From positions 62,001 through 126,000 of the forward strand of contig JAPMUG010000007.1 of assembly GCA_026692725.1 (NCBI GenBank): a stretch of 64,000 nucleotides of DNA, written 5' to 3'. Under the pieces are notes generated by a model. It saw only the letters and a program-made list of their open reading frames with translations. It made no database searches and was not told the origin of the DNA. Both the position numbers and the translations under genes were made by a program. Source of the DNA: Ecytonucleospora hepatopenaei. Lineage: Eukaryota; Microsporidia; Enterocytozoonidae. Positions 47,647 through 59,700 of this stretch are shown here, piece after piece (the first letter of the stretch is position 1; each line of letters begins with the position of its first letter).

Positions 47647-47845
47647 AATAATTTTAAGGTAAAAAATATTTTAAAAATAAATTTATTCTTTCCTTGCTAT
47701 TTATTTTATGTATTACACATATTGTATTCATTTATTAATAGTATGTTATTAATACAAAATACCAATATATTTTACATTAATAAAAAAACAGTAATATTTT
47801 TAAAAAATAGTAAATAATTTCAAACATTTATTTTGTTAAATATTT

Positions 47846-48196
47846 TTATTTTCTTAACTTATAATATGTTATTCCCCCTATTGTGGTTACTAAACAAACT
47901 ATTCCAATACCTATAAAAGTATAAGTATATTTACCTTTATGTTTATTTTCTTTCTCATTTTGTCCTGATAAAGAATTTACCTTTGTTTGACTGCTAATAT
48001 TTTTGTTATCTAACGAATATACTGAGTTACCAAAAACATCTTTATCTTCATTTTGATTTTTATTCTCTTTAATATTTGTGTTTGTTTTTGTTTTTTGCTC
48101 TTTAATCTGATTCTTTTGAATCTTATTCTTTTTACTTTTAGTAGGTTGCTTTGAAGATTTTTCACTACCAAATAACCATTCCCATAAACTTCCCAT
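47846..48196 (-). CDS. small tail-anchored-type protein
   Basis: A 116-residue, Lys/Gln/Asn-rich protein starting MGSLWEWLFGSEKSS. It has one hydrophobic segment near the end (YTFIGIGIVCLVTTIGGITYY) followed by KLRK. The plan resembles the protein at 36418, which ends in VYKLR. N-terminal Met-Gly could be myristoylated. No known family. Confidence 0.65.
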   Translation of the reverse strand: MGSLWEWLFGSEKSSKQPTKSKKNKIQKNQIKEQKTKTNTNIKENKNQNEDKDVFGNSVYSLDNKNISSQTKVNSLSGQNEKENKHKGKYTYTFIGIGIVCLVTTIGGITYYKLRK

Positions 48197-48539
48197 TTTA
48201 TATTATTATATTATCTTAAAGTTTTATATTATGACTTTATATTATTATTTTTTAATATTATTTTATATTTCTGTATATTTCTTATTTAAAATTCAATAAT
48301 ATTTCAATAAACTTGTAAAGTAACAAAAATATAAATAATTTATATACAATCTCCTTAATATTTTAAAATCATTTTTTAAGATCAATTTATTTAAATGAAA
48401 TTTTATATTTGTGTGTATTAAAATACTATTCATTTCTCATTTATTAATGTTTTTAATTAAATAATATAAAATATTTATAATACAAAGAGTGTTTTAAATA
48501 TGTTTCAATAACTTTTAAATTTATGATTTTTTTATATTT
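48197..48539. other. divergent intergenic region
   Basis: 343 bases of AT-rich sequence between the tail-anchored protein gene and HAP5. No gene or strong signal seen. Confidence 0.4.
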
Positions 48540-49055
48540 ATGAAGAAAAACTTTATTAAAGAAGTAAATAAAGATTTTTTCTTAAATGACAAAAATGACT
48601 TAGAAAAAAGCATTTTTGGTAAACCTAAACAAAATGTTTACAGTCATCTTAAAAATCAATTTAACGAAAATGTAAATTTTGAAAGTTCAGGTATAAAAGA
48701 AAACCAAAAAGAAATGGTTAAGAAATACTGGGCTAAAGAATTTAGAAAAGCTCAAAATATGCCCATTAACTTTAAAAACGTAAAATTACCTTTAGCAAGG
48801 ATAAAAAGACTAATGAAGGTTGAAGAAGACGTAAAGGTGATAGCACAGGAAGTTCCCGTTCTTTTTGCTTTTGTAACAGAAAAATTTATAGAAGAGTTGA
48901 CACTCCGTGCCTGGCTTTTTACAATGGAAGGAAAAAGGAAGATTCTTCAGGGCAGTGACATTTTTAAAGCAGTAAAAACATCAAAATCATTTGATTTTTT
49001 ACATCAGATAATTATGGAGACAGAGGCAGCAGAATTAAAAAAGCAAACAGAATAA
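48540..49055 (+). CDS. HAP5: NF-YC/HAP5 CCAAT-binding subunit
   Basis: The 171-residue protein has KKYWAKEFRKAQNM (the helix before the histone fold in NF-YC) and then LPLARIKRLMKVEEDVKVIAQEVPVLFAFVTEKFIEELTLRAW (histone-fold core), closely following NF-YC (LPLARIKKIMKxDEDVKMISAEAPVLFAKAxxxFIxELTLRAW). Next come KRKILQGSDIFKAV and FDFL, also family features. With NF-YB and NF-YA it binds CCAAT boxes in the nucleus. The N-terminal 60 residues are lineage-specific. Confidence 0.94.
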   Translation: MKKNFIKEVNKDFFLNDKNDLEKSIFGKPKQNVYSHLKNQFNENVNFESSGIKENQKEMVKKYWAKEFRKAQNMPINFKNVKLPLARIKRLMKVEEDVKVIAQEVPVLFAFVTEKFIEELTLRAWLFTMEGKRKILQGSDIFKAVKTSKSFDFLHQIIMETEAAELKKQTE

Positions 49056-49204
49056 AATATAATCATTAATTAATTTAAACACATATTTATATTATTAAAA
49101 TACTATAATTTAAATTAAATTTAAAAAAGTAAAACATAAAATTAACTAAGATGCTATAATATATTAATTAAAAATATAATTAATAAATTTAAAATATATT
49201 TTAT

Positions 49205-50520
49205 TTATTTAATATAATCACTTGAATCGTCACTAGAAGTATTTTCCTGCTGAATTACAGTTTTTTTCTCTCTTTTGAGTTCTTTCTGTAATTCATGCAC
49301 TGAAATTCCCTCTTTAAGTCTTTTTTCTTTTTCCTCTTCTCTTTTTTTCATATTTTTATAAAATCTGTTGATTGTTTCAATTACAATAGGCATCATAACC
49401 TTCCTAGACTTTTTTACATCAATTTCATAATAATGCAATCCTTTATATTCAATTGGTTTAAAATTATTTTCTTTGGCTAATACACTCTCAAATGAACAAT
49501 TATTTATAATCAAATATCTTTTATCCCCTTTTTCCTGTTTATAAACAAAAAATCTAGTCCAAAATTTCTTCTAAATGTGTTAAAATATGCTTCAAGGTAA
49601 ACACCAGCATCTTTTCCTCTTCCTTCTCTATCTACCCATTCCTCCGCTGGGTATTTAACAGTTGCACATCCAAAAGTTAATCCCCTGTGGTGATAAATCT
49701 TAAAATCTTTTTGCATAATTATATCATTAGGCTGATCTGCATCATTTAATCTGTGTTTTCTTATACCTTTTCTAATTTGCTTCATTTCTTTCCTGGTAAC
49801 GTTACTTTGTCTCAATAACTTTTCAAATTCTCCCACGTCGAAGTGTGACGCTCTTCTTTTGAAATTGCTTGTGTCTAAAATTATAGGCACCAGCAGTAAT
49901 TTAGCAATGTTTTGGGTTATCTCTGAATCTTCAAAATCATCTGTTTTATTTGCTGTGTTCATAATTAGGGAATGTCCTATATATTTGCTTATAAGCGTAG
50001 AACAGGATCCTACATCCAAATCTATGTAAATACGCCTCGCCTTAACAGATCCTTTGCTTAGGGCGTGGTGGTCAATTATCAGGTCTAATTTTGCATCTTG
50101 CAGTTCTATAATCGGCTCATTATGGTCAACAATGCAAAGATCCACATTTTTTTCTTTAAGTGGATAAGACTCTACCAGTTTGTCTTTTTTATATATGCTA
50201 AATTTTGTGCCTAATTTTCTTGCTTCTGTTGAAAAATCACCTATAGGCTTTTCTAAGTATATTAAATCATCAGGATCAATGTTAAAATGTTTAAGAACAT
50301 ATCCAACATCTCCTTTTGCCATAAAAACTTCCCTACTCATGCATATTACGTGTATGAGTGAATCATGGAATGCAGTTACCAAGGAACTAATAAAGGAATC
50401 AACGTCACATGCTTCATTACCTATGCAAATGGATATATCTTTCTCTCTTATTCTTTTTTTATTTTCGTCAAAAAATTCTTTCATGCGCTTTAAGAAATTC
50501 ATATTGTTTACGTAAATCAA
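49205..50520 (-). pseudogene. PPX1: exopolyphosphatase PPX1 (DHH/prune family), split by a one-base frameshift
   Basis: The first 336 codons (from 50520; the ATG six codons on is equally possible) carry the DHH phosphatase motifs: GNEACDVDSF (34-43), IVDHNE (130-135), IDHHALSKG (149-157) and GSCSTLI, followed by the start of a DHHA2 domain (FGLDFLFINRKKG). The frame then ends at TGA 49510-49512. In the next frame the sequence continues without an ATG: YLIINNCSFESVLAKENNF, then KKSRKVMMPIVI, which is the SRKxxxxP end of DHHA2 domains, to a stop at 49205. So one gene of about 445 codons is out of frame by one base at AAAAAGGGG (near 49533). PPX1 cleaves phosphate from polyphosphate. I favour a missing homopolymer base over true loss. 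Confidence 0.8.
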
Positions 50521-50856
50521 TTGATTATTAATAAGTTATGAAACAAAAAATAAACAATCTAAATTAAATTAAAAAAATTATTATATAGACTACAATTAAC
50601 TAGATTGTTAATTTATTTTAAAAAGTAAAATTTAAATTTTGAAATGTTTTTTTAAACCATAAAAATAAAAAATATTTTTATAAACACAAATATTCAAATT
50701 AATATATTACAATATTATATAGATATTCAATTAATTATAATATTATATTGCATTTATATATTTATAGACTTTATTATTTTATTTTTATACTATATAAAGC
50801 TGTTAATTATATTTAAAAAACTATAATATTAATAAAAAGTTAGGTATTTTTATATA
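50521..50856. other. divergent intergenic region
   Basis: 336 bases, AT-rich, between PPX1 and the small plus-strand gene. TTAGG (near 50843) lies close to the next ATG. Otherwise nothing seen. Confidence 0.4.
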
Positions 50857-51219
50857 ATGCATAGTTTTTTAACCTTAAAACATTTTAAAGGTCTTTTTAC
50901 CAAAATAAATAAAAGTAGAAAGCTTAAAGCTTATTTTGACAATATTACATGTGAAATAAAGTGGGAAAATAAAAAAATTTCTACATTATATGGATGTACT
51001 TTTTATATAACAGAAAAAGAAATTATTATAAACAATAAGGAATTAGAGGAAGAATATGGTGTAAACTATTTAAGAATAAAATATAAAGACATTACACATA
51101 CAGATCATGATTATTTAACTTTATGGATTTATTTTATTTACAAAACAGAAAATGAAATGGAACTTAAAATACAAAACTGTCCATTGGTTTTACGTTGTCA
51201 CATACACAATTTATTATAA
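50857..51219 (+). CDS. small unknown protein, mostly beta-strand
   Basis: A 120-residue protein: a basic helical start (MHSFLTLKHFKGLFTKINK), then alternating hydrophobic residues suggesting beta strands (STLYGCTFYITEKEIIINN, LRIKYKDITHTDHDYLTLWIYFIY, MELKIQNC). The strand pattern and a final short helical part (RCHIHNLL) would suit a PH/GRAM-like fold, but that is only a guess. No signal peptide. Confidence 0.45.
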   Translation: MHSFLTLKHFKGLFTKINKSRKLKAYFDNITCEIKWENKKISTLYGCTFYITEKEIIINNKELEEEYGVNYLRIKYKDITHTDHDYLTLWIYFIYKTENEMELKIQNCPLVLRCHIHNLL

Positions 51220-51337
51220 CTAAAACATATTATGTCATTTATTAAAACTAAAAAATAGATTATTTTATTTCTTTTATATAATTAAATAATTATAATATTA
51301 TACAATTTTAAAAAACAATATATAAAGAAAAATTATT

Positions 51338-53277
51338 TTATTTCTTTACTATTCCTATGGTTGTTTTTGTTTGTTTCTGTAAAATAAATGACCCTAACAA
51401 ACCTATCAAAAACCCTATAACTAACACCATTACTATGCATATACCATAATTTAAGCTTTCTAATCCAAATGCTTTAAGCAACTCATCTCCATCTATACTA
51501 CTCATTCCTTCTGAAAATTCTCTTCCCTTTGCCTGAGACTGTAGTAACCCTCTAAATGCATATTGCACAGGTGAAATGTAAATTATCCATCTCAACCAAC
51601 CTGGAAATTCGCTTGGATTGTTAAATGCACCGCTAAATAAAATAAACAAAATTGCTATTGTTGAACCAAGTGCCTGTGCTGAATTTGAGGTGGGTGCAGC
51701 ACATGAAACCGTTAAACCCATTGTAACCCCTAGCATGACTTCTGCAAACATTATAAAAATAAACTGAAGATACATCCAAAATGTAAAATAAAAACCAGTC
51801 GCCAAGTAAATTACTGTTAGGTATGGAAATTCAAATAAAAACAAAAATGTCATTTCACTTAAAAACTTAGCTATATAAACAGTATAACCACTGTACAATC
51901 CACTCTGTCTTTCTCTTAAAATTACTTTTTGTTCCTGTTTGAATAAATTGAAAATAGGTCCACAAATACCAAAAGCTCGTTCATAACAAAAAATGTAAAA
52001 ATTCCTCTAAATGAAAATATTTCAACAGGATCTTTTGCACCCAGTTGCCAATAAACAGCAGAAAGTAAAAATGCAGTTGTAATTCTTTGAATGGTCTTAA
52101 CAAAAAGTAAAGGTTTATTTTTCAAATTATCCTTTAAATTTCTTGTAAAAACATCATAAAGAACAGTGTTAAACTTACAACATCTTGTATCCTTATCAAA
52201 TTCATTAACTAAATTATTATCAATGGTAGGTTCAAAAGTTATATTTTTATTTTTTACATATTCACTAAAACTTTTTTTCATATTTTCTACCTTTCTTTCA
52301 CTTTCTTCATCATAAACAGCAATTTCATCTAAGAAAAAGTCAGTAGGATTTGTATTTTCAGGTAAATTTAAATTTATAGACTTAAAAAAATCTACACAAT
52401 CTTCACAGGTACCGTCAAAAACAACACCACCCTTTGCCATTAAATAAATTTTATCAAAAAACTGTACCATTTTGTAGCTAGGCTGGTGTATGGTAACAAT
52501 CAAAGTCTTTCTCTGCTCATGTGCCAAATCCCTTAAAAATTTTAAAATTTTAACAGCATTAAAACTGTCTAATCCTGAAATTGGTTCATCTAAAAATAAA
52601 ATACTTGGATTACCAACAAGTTCGATTCCCACAGATAGTCTAATTCTTTCACCACCAGATAATTCTTTAACTTTATTTTCTTTAGCATGTTCTAAACCTA
52701 AAATTTTCAATAAATCATTTATTTTATTATCAACTACATTAGTAGTATTATTTAATATATTGTTGTTAGTATTAGTATTATTATGTAATATATTTTCATT
52801 ATTATTTTCATTAGTATTACTAATAGTTTTATTTTCTACTTCTAATCCTTTTTTTATTAATATTTTTATAATAAATCCTAATGTTTCTTTTACTGTTAAA
52901 TTTTCATAAGCATGGAAAGTTTGACTGACATACGCACTGATTTTAGGCCATGTTTCAGGCACTCTCCTCCTGTTATTTACCAAAATTTCACCGGTAAGTG
53001 TTAAAGAACTGTCTAATCTCCCTGTTAGTGAATTTAGCAAAGTTGTTTTACCAGCCCCAGAAGATCCCATCAAAGCCACCATTTTACCAGGTTTTATTTC
53101 CCCACTGATTCCATTAAGTAGTACCTTACCATCCTTAGTCTTTAATTTTAAGTTTTTAAAAATCAATTCAGCATCTTTATTAATATTTTCATTAGGAATA
53201 TCACATCTACTATTATTTACATTATCAATAGTATTAATGTTATCATCAATGTTTATAATTGTATCATTGTTACTCAT
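51338..53277 (-). pseudogene. ABCG (White-type) half transporter, split by a one-base frameshift
   Basis: The first frame (451 codons from 53277) has an ATPase domain: Walker A GSSGAGKTT, Q-loop, an Asn-rich insert, signature LSGGERIRL, Walker B ILFLDEP and H-loop TIHQPS. Then comes the first membrane helices' region, and it stops at TAA 51922-51924. The second frame (from about 51950 to 51338) carries on exactly where the family should: EQKVILRERQSGLYSGYTVY, followed by further membrane segments and a normal C-terminus. Restoring phase needs one more T in the TTTT run near 51954. Members export lipids or drugs. The nucleotide-binding domain precedes the membrane domain, as in ABCG. An artefact is more likely than loss because both halves are otherwise intact. 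TAACCCTTTA lies about 120 bases before the ATG. Confidence 0.82.
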
Positions 53278-53734
53278 TTGATTTATAAAATAAGTTATTT
53301 ATATATTTATTTTATGTTATAATCTATTTATATTTATATTATAATCTATTTATATTGTATTATAATCTATTTATATATTTATATAATCAATAAAGGGTTA
53401 AAATATACTAAAAATATTTATAAAATCAAAACATAAAAAATTGATTAAAAATATTTCCTACTATAAATAACATTTATAAAATTTAAACGGATTAAAAAAA
53501 TACTTACAACATTAATAATTAATAATTAAAATATCTTATAAATATATTCCTTATCAAATAATAAAATCATAATAAAATTATACCCCTAATAAAAAAGTAA
53601 AAGAAATAATTTATAATAAAAAATAAAAAGTAAAAGAAATAATTTATAATATAATATAATATAATTTAATACAATATAAATATAAATTTAATACAATATA
53701 GTTATAAATTTAATTTAATACTTTATATTTTATT
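53278..53734. other. divergent intergenic region
   Basis: 457 bases between ABCG and BRF1. A CCC run on the minus strand (complement of 53395-53397) lies about 120 bases before ABCG, and one on the plus strand (53583) about 150 bases before BRF1. Short tandem stretches ttataatctattta (53316-53385) and aaagtaaaagaaataattta (53598-53650, twice). No gene. Confidence 0.55.
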
Positions 53735-55231
53735 ATGTCTAAAGTATGTATAAATTGTAATTCTAATGAACTTACCACTGATACTTCTAGAGGTATAATA
53801 TGCTGTGAAGAGTGTGGTATGATACAAGAAGAGAATCTAATTGTTAACACCATACAGTTTGAGTCAACCAACAACAAAAGCACAATGCATGGGAAAGTGG
53901 TGAATGTGGAAAACAAAAATGTAGGCACCCAATACGTGGACAGCTGCTACTACATCAAAAACACAATAAAAAACATCACCATTAAGCTGTCACTAACTAA
54001 CACCCATGCAGACATAGCATTCAGGTGGTACAAGCTGTGTCTGGCCAATAACCTGACCAAGGGCAAAAGCATACTCCATACCCTATCAGCATGCATATAC
54101 ATAGCATGTCGTCAAACCAACTCCCCCCACCTGCTAATAGACTTTTCCAATGTGTTACAAATAGACATGTATCAGATAGGCAAGATATATTTGAGGATAA
54201 GAAATACATTTAAGATAGAGAATCAGGTGGAAGATACATATTTATTATATTTACATAGATTTGTAGATCAATTAAAATTTAATACTAATACCAATAATAG
54301 TTTAAATAATAATATATTAAATAACAATATATTAAATAACAATAATTTAAATAATAACAATATATTAAATAATAATAACAATATATTAAATAATAATAAG
54401 TGTACACCTAAAGATGTTATTTTACTCAGCACTAGAATATTAAATAGAATGAAAAAAGATTGGATCATAGAGGGAAGAAAGCCTAACAATGCGTGTGGTG
54501 CTGCCATACTCCTGGCATCAAGGATACTTGGTGATCCAAGGGAAGTACATGAGGTGGCAAGGGTGGTCCATGCAGCACCAGCCACGCTCACCAAGAGACT
54601 AAAAGAGTTTGCAAGTACACAAACAGCCAAAATGGATATAAATGAGTTTAATACAGAGTGGTTAGATGAGGAAGCAGCACCACCAGTATTAAGACAGTTT
54701 AAAACAATAAGAAGTAATAATAATAATATAAAAGATAATAATAATATTTTATATTCTAATAATATAAAAGAAAACAATATTAAAGATATAGAGAATAACA
54801 CTAATTTATATAATACTAATACTAATAATACTAATAATACTAAAGATATTTTTATTAATGAATTAAATAATACATTAAATAATAAAAATATAATAAATAA
54901 TGATAATAATAAAAATATAATAAATAATGATAATATAATAAATAATAACATTTTAGATGGTGATAATGACAGTTCTTTTATTAATGACATGATTTTACCC
55001 AGTGATGAAGTTGCCACTAAAACTGCCATATGGGAAGAAATGTATGGCACATATGTGAAGGAAGCAGAAAACAAGAGAAAGAGCAAGGCATCCACTGCAA
55101 CAGGAGTGACCAGAAAAAAGACAAAAAAGAAGCATAACTTTGCTACGGTGGAAGAGGCATACAAGTCATTAGATAAAAAAGTATCAAGTAAGTTAAATTA
55201 TACAGCATTATCAGGGTTATTTCAGAAATAA
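53735..55231 (+). CDS. BRF1: BRF1, TFIIB-related subunit of RNA polymerase III factor TFIIIB
   Basis: The 498-residue protein has a TFIIB-type zinc ribbon (CINC at 5-8, CCEEC at 23-27) and two cyclin folds. In the first, KGKSILHTLSACIYIACRQT and PHLLIDFSNVLQIDMYQIG are typical of BRF1 (TFIIB has no PHLLIDFS). In the second are LNRMKKDWIIEGRKPNNACG and VHAAPATLTKRLKEF. The C-terminal part contains the BRF1-type TBP-binding stretch and ends in a basic region. Long Asn-rich runs split the first and second cyclin folds (about 190-225) and fill about 330-410. BRF1 recruits polymerase III to tRNA and 5S genes. The conserved parts use GC-richer codons than the Asn runs. Confidence 0.93.
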   Translation: MSKVCINCNSNELTTDTSRGIICCEECGMIQEENLIVNTIQFESTNNKSTMHGKVVNVENKNVGTQYVDSCYYIKNTIKNITIKLSLTNTHADIAFRWYKLCLANNLTKGKSILHTLSACIYIACRQTNSPHLLIDFSNVLQIDMYQIGKIYLRIRNTFKIENQVEDTYLLYLHRFVDQLKFNTNTNNSLNNNILNNNILNNNNLNNNNILNNNNNILNNNKCTPKDVILLSTRILNRMKKDWIIEGRKPNNACGAAILLASRILGDPREVHEVARVVHAAPATLTKRLKEFASTQTAKMDINEFNTEWLDEEAAPPVLRQFKTIRSNNNNIKDNNNILYSNNIKENNIKDIENNTNLYNTNTNNTNNTKDIFINELNNTLNNKNIINNDNNKNIINNDNIINNNILDGDNDSSFINDMILPSDEVATKTAIWEEMYGTYVKEAENKRKSKASTATGVTRKKTKKKHNFATVEEAYKSLDKKVSSKLNYTALSGLFQK

Positions 55232-55601
55232 CATTTAATAAATATAAAATAAAATATATTATAAATAAATAAAATATAATTAATAAATTATTATATTTTT
55301 ACTAATTAACCAATAATATTTATTTATATATTTATTTATTTATATTTTTTTTACTAATTAAATTAACAAATAAAAATACATTTACTATAAAATAGACTAT
55401 TACTAACTATTATATAATATAAATTAAATATATCACTATATAAACATATAATATAACATAATATTTATAAATAATATACTACAAACAATAAAATATAAAT
55501 ATAATATACTACAAATAATAAAATATATTAATATACTTCAAACAATAAAATAATACTATACTACAAATAATATTATTATACTACAAATAATAAAATATAT
55601 T
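55232..55601. other. AT-rich spacer
   Basis: 370 bases with a loose tandem repeat of atactacaaataataaaatata (about 55475-55590, four to five degenerate copies) reaching up to the SNARE-like gene. No gene. Confidence 0.5.
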
Positions 55602-56021
55602 ATGACTGATAAAATAGATGAAGTTGATCAACAAGTTAATTTGCTACAAAACAAATTAAAAGATAGACTCAAACAAACACAAGATTTATCTGACCTGAAC
55701 AATGATGTGTTTAAGTCAACCATGAAAATAGAAAAGTCAACAGCAAGACTAAAAGAAACAGCAGTAAAGACCAAGTGGTACTGGTTCTGGGAGTGGTTTA
55801 AGTGGGCATGCATAGCATTTGCAATAGCAACAGTAATAATATTGATATTACTAAATAAGATGGGATTTATAGGAAAAGGAAGTACAACAACAATAAATGA
55901 AAATAATACAGAAAACAATAATACTGAAAATAATAATACAGATAATACTGAAAATACAGAAAATACAGAAAATAACAATAATACAGAAAACAATACTGAT
56001 AACAATAATGATAATGGATAA
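55602..56021 (+). CDS. SNARE-like protein, synaptobrevin/VAMP type
   Basis: The 139-residue protein has one coiled-coil motif (about 5-57: DEVDQQVNLL ... QTQDLSDLNNDVFKSTMKIEKS ... ARLKETAV), a juxtamembrane Trp-rich stretch (KWYWFWEWFKW) and a membrane anchor (about 68-90). The pattern L.xL...A/S..F....x+.+..WW is that of R-SNAREs, which drive vesicle fusion. Anchoring the alignment on the C-terminal half puts Gln25 in the central 0-layer; on the N-terminal half, Arg22. After the anchor comes a luminal tail of about 48 residues rich in Asn, Thr and Glu, absent from normal synaptobrevins, which end after the membrane helix. Confidence 0.75.
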   Translation: MTDKIDEVDQQVNLLQNKLKDRLKQTQDLSDLNNDVFKSTMKIEKSTARLKETAVKTKWYWFWEWFKWACIAFAIATVIILILLNKMGFIGKGSTTTINENNTENNNTENNNTDNTENTENTENNNNTENNTDNNNDNG

Positions 56022-56174
56022 AATATAATTATAAATAAATTATGTATATATAATATATAATATATTTATATATAAACTATGTATATATAATATATTTAAA
56101 TATAAACTATGTATATATAATATATTTATAAATAAACTATATATAAACTATGTATATAACATGTTATATTATTG

Positions 56175-56417
56175 TTATATATATTTAGTAGTTATTCTCT
56201 TTTCTAATATTTTCTTATATATTTCTTTTTTGTCTCTTATGCTTATATCCACATAAAATATTCTCTTATATATTTTACATTTATTACATATACAATCTAT
56301 ATGTCTATATAGAAACATAATAGTAGGTCTACATATAATATCATATTGATTATACTTATTATGTATATTATGTCTATTATTAAGTAATATATTATAAATA
56401 TAATAATTAGTATACAT
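56175..56417 (-). CDS. possible small Cys-containing protein
   Basis: An 80-codon frame with DIICRPTIMFLYRHIDCICNKCK, that is CxxC-type spacing (CNKC and the preceding C.C), followed by a basic helical end. It could be a small zinc-binding protein, but at this base composition such frames also arise by chance. No CCC signal and no relative recognised. Confidence 0.35.
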   Translation of the reverse strand: MYTNYYIYNILLNNRHNIHNKYNQYDIICRPTIMFLYRHIDCICNKCKIYKRIFYVDISIRDKKEIYKKILEKRITTKYI

Positions 56418-56758
56418 AATATAAATATATTATAAAATATAATATAATATAATATAATATAATATATATTATATTATATGTTTTATATTTAAATAAATTG
56501 TATCATATACTAATAAATAATTTGTTATAATATAAAATAATATAATATAATATTATATTTTATTATGTTACATTTTATAATATAATGTTTTTATTTATAA
56601 TATTTTTATACCCTTATTATTTTTATATAAAATTTTACACATATATAAATACATAATATTATATATTATATATTAATTATATATTGTTATATTCTATTAT
56701 ATAAATACATAATATTATATAAATATTATTATATTAATTATATAAATATATTACTAAC
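56418..56758. other. AT-rich spacer
   Basis: 341 bases of near-pure A/T between the small protein and the large Asn-rich gene. A TATACCCTTA run at about 56608-56617 lies about 148 bases before ATG 56759 and may be its promoter. No gene. Confidence 0.5.
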
Positions 56759-59700
56759 ATGCATATATTAACATTAATTAACAAAATACATAAAGATACA
56801 TTAGCAATAAAAGAAGTAGAAGAAGAAGTAAATAGAATAGCAAATGGAGATATAAGTGAGATATATACATTAATAAAGATAATAATAGATAGCAGTAATA
56901 CTAACACTAATATTAATATATGTAATAATACTAATATAAACAGTAATACTAATATATCTAATAATAATATTTCTACTGTTATATTTTATTTATTTAAAAT
57001 AATTGAAATTAAAATAAGAAATATAAAGAATACTAATATATGTAATGATACTAATAATACTAATACTAATGTATATACTAACAATAACAATGTATATACT
57101 GATATAATATCATTAGTAGAATCATATATATCACATGGTATGACTAATGACATTAGTATAATAAAGCCATGTGTATTAGATACATATGTGTTATTAGCAT
57201 TATATTGTTGGCCAACATATATGCCTAATTTTATATCATATATAAATAATACTAATAATACAATATATAATGATAATACTAATACTAATAATAGTTTATA
57301 TAATGATACAGTATATAATGATACTAATAATACAGTATATAATGATAACAATAGTTTATATAATAATATTTTAATCAAATATGATCTATTATATTTATTC
57401 CTAACTGAAACCAACTATAATATGGAAATAGATAATAAAAGAAGAGGTGAAATCAAGAAGTGCATCAACACCATATTATCAGATATCAACAATAACAGTA
57501 ACATATTAAATAATAGTTTTATACACAATATATTGAATAATATAAATAATGATAATATCAAATATAGTGTAATTGACATACTTATCAAAATATATAAAGA
57601 ACTATTGAAAATAAACCATACACTCATTGATTATGATGTGGTATATGGTGCAGCACCCACCCACCCACACAGAGTAGCAGAGTTCTATACAGAGTGTGAC
57701 ATAGCATACATGGATATGGATAAGTTTTATAAGTCACTGGATGGGTTATATCCAGATATAGGGATAATAGAAGAATATATATTAAATACTAATACTACTA
57801 AAACAGTATGTAATAATACTACTAAAACTAATAATACTGATAATATATGTAATACTACTAATACTACTACTAATAAAGTTATATTAACTAATAATCATAT
57901 ACTTAATTATATGTATAAATCTATTAGTGATAGTGATACATATAATAGCAGTATAATATATTTTACAAGGATATATAGTAAAGTATATGATAGTAATAAT
58001 ACTAATACATGTAATATTAGTAATTATATAGAAATGATATTAAAAGAAATATTTAATAATACAGTATATAATGATACATATAATACTGTTTTATATAATA
58101 ATACTAATATATTATATAATAATACTATTAATATATATAATGATAGTGATTCATTATTATTTAACCTTATTATCACACTTAGTAAAACATATCCTACTCA
58201 ACTATTTATGTATTATATCAATAATGAGAATATAACAGATAGTAGGTATATTACTACATCAATAAGTAAGTATAATACATATATAAATAGTAATATAAAT
58301 AATACTAATATATTATATAATATATCATTTAGTAATATATATAATGATACATATAGAATGTATATAATAAATGATAATGAATGTATACATAGAATAAATA
58401 ATATGTTAGACAGTATAATAAATACATATAATAACACTAACAATATAAATAACAATAATATAAATAACAGTAACAATATAAGTAACAATACTAATACATA
58501 CAATAAGAATGTATGTAAATTAATTATATATATCATATCTAAATATAAACATAATATTGATAGTAATATATTACATAATGTATATAATAAGTTATATATA
58601 TTACATACTAATATACTTAATAATACATATACTAATATAATACATATATATAGTATATTAGTATATGGATATGAAATATTATCAATGATAGATAATATAT
58701 TAGATAGATATATAGATTTTACTAATATATTAAATAATACTAATAATAATACTAATATATCAAATAATAGTAATACAAATACTAATATATCAAATAATAC
58801 AAATATTACTGATATTGATTATATGTCTAATCTATATTCTATTATGTATTATTATTATATTAAGTCTAATTATGCTTATTATAGTAAATATGCTAATATA
58901 TATTTAGAGTATTATATAAATTATAAGTCATATAGGCCATTAGATAGGTGTTATACAATTATATATAAGATATATAGTAATATAAGTAATACTAATATAA
59001 GTAATACTAATAATATAAACAGTAATATCAAATATTCTTTTAATGATATACTTAAATATATATATGATAATATACATACATATGATATCAATACTATATT
59101 ATATATTAACAATGATATATTATATAAGCTAATAAGTGATAATACATATGATAACATAATACTACTATATATTGATAAAGAATATAAAATACTATTAGAC
59201 ATATATGATAATATTAGTGATTATAAAATATATTATACATGTATAAATAATATATTACAATTAATAGAGAATATATTACGTAATATTATAACAGATAATA
59301 CTAATAATACATTATATAATAATACTACTAATACTAATATATTATATAATAATACAAATAATACAAATAATACATTATATAATAATACTACTAATACATT
59401 ATATAATAAGTTAATATGGGATTATATTAATATATTGATTAATTTATTATATATTGATTATAGTAATATTACTAATAAGATATTACATATATTTATTAAT
59501 ACTATTAAACATATAAGTAATACTGATATATCTGATAATATACATAATACTATACGTACTACCATATATAATCTATTAATGTGTTATAATATGCCACACC
59601 TAATGGTAGCACAGTCTAATATAATATATAGTATAACATTACTAATAATAAAATATACATATGCATGTGATATATTAAATGAAATATTATATGGTAATAC

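Noticed and set aside
49205..49513. separate 102-codon gene beginning at 49513
   Set aside because: It would start with TTG, not ATG, and its sequence is the missing end of PPX1's DHHA2 domain.
54268..55164. 298-codon minus-strand frame opposite BRF1
   Set aside because: Leu/Ile-rich complement of the Asn runs; BRF1 motifs lie on the plus strand.
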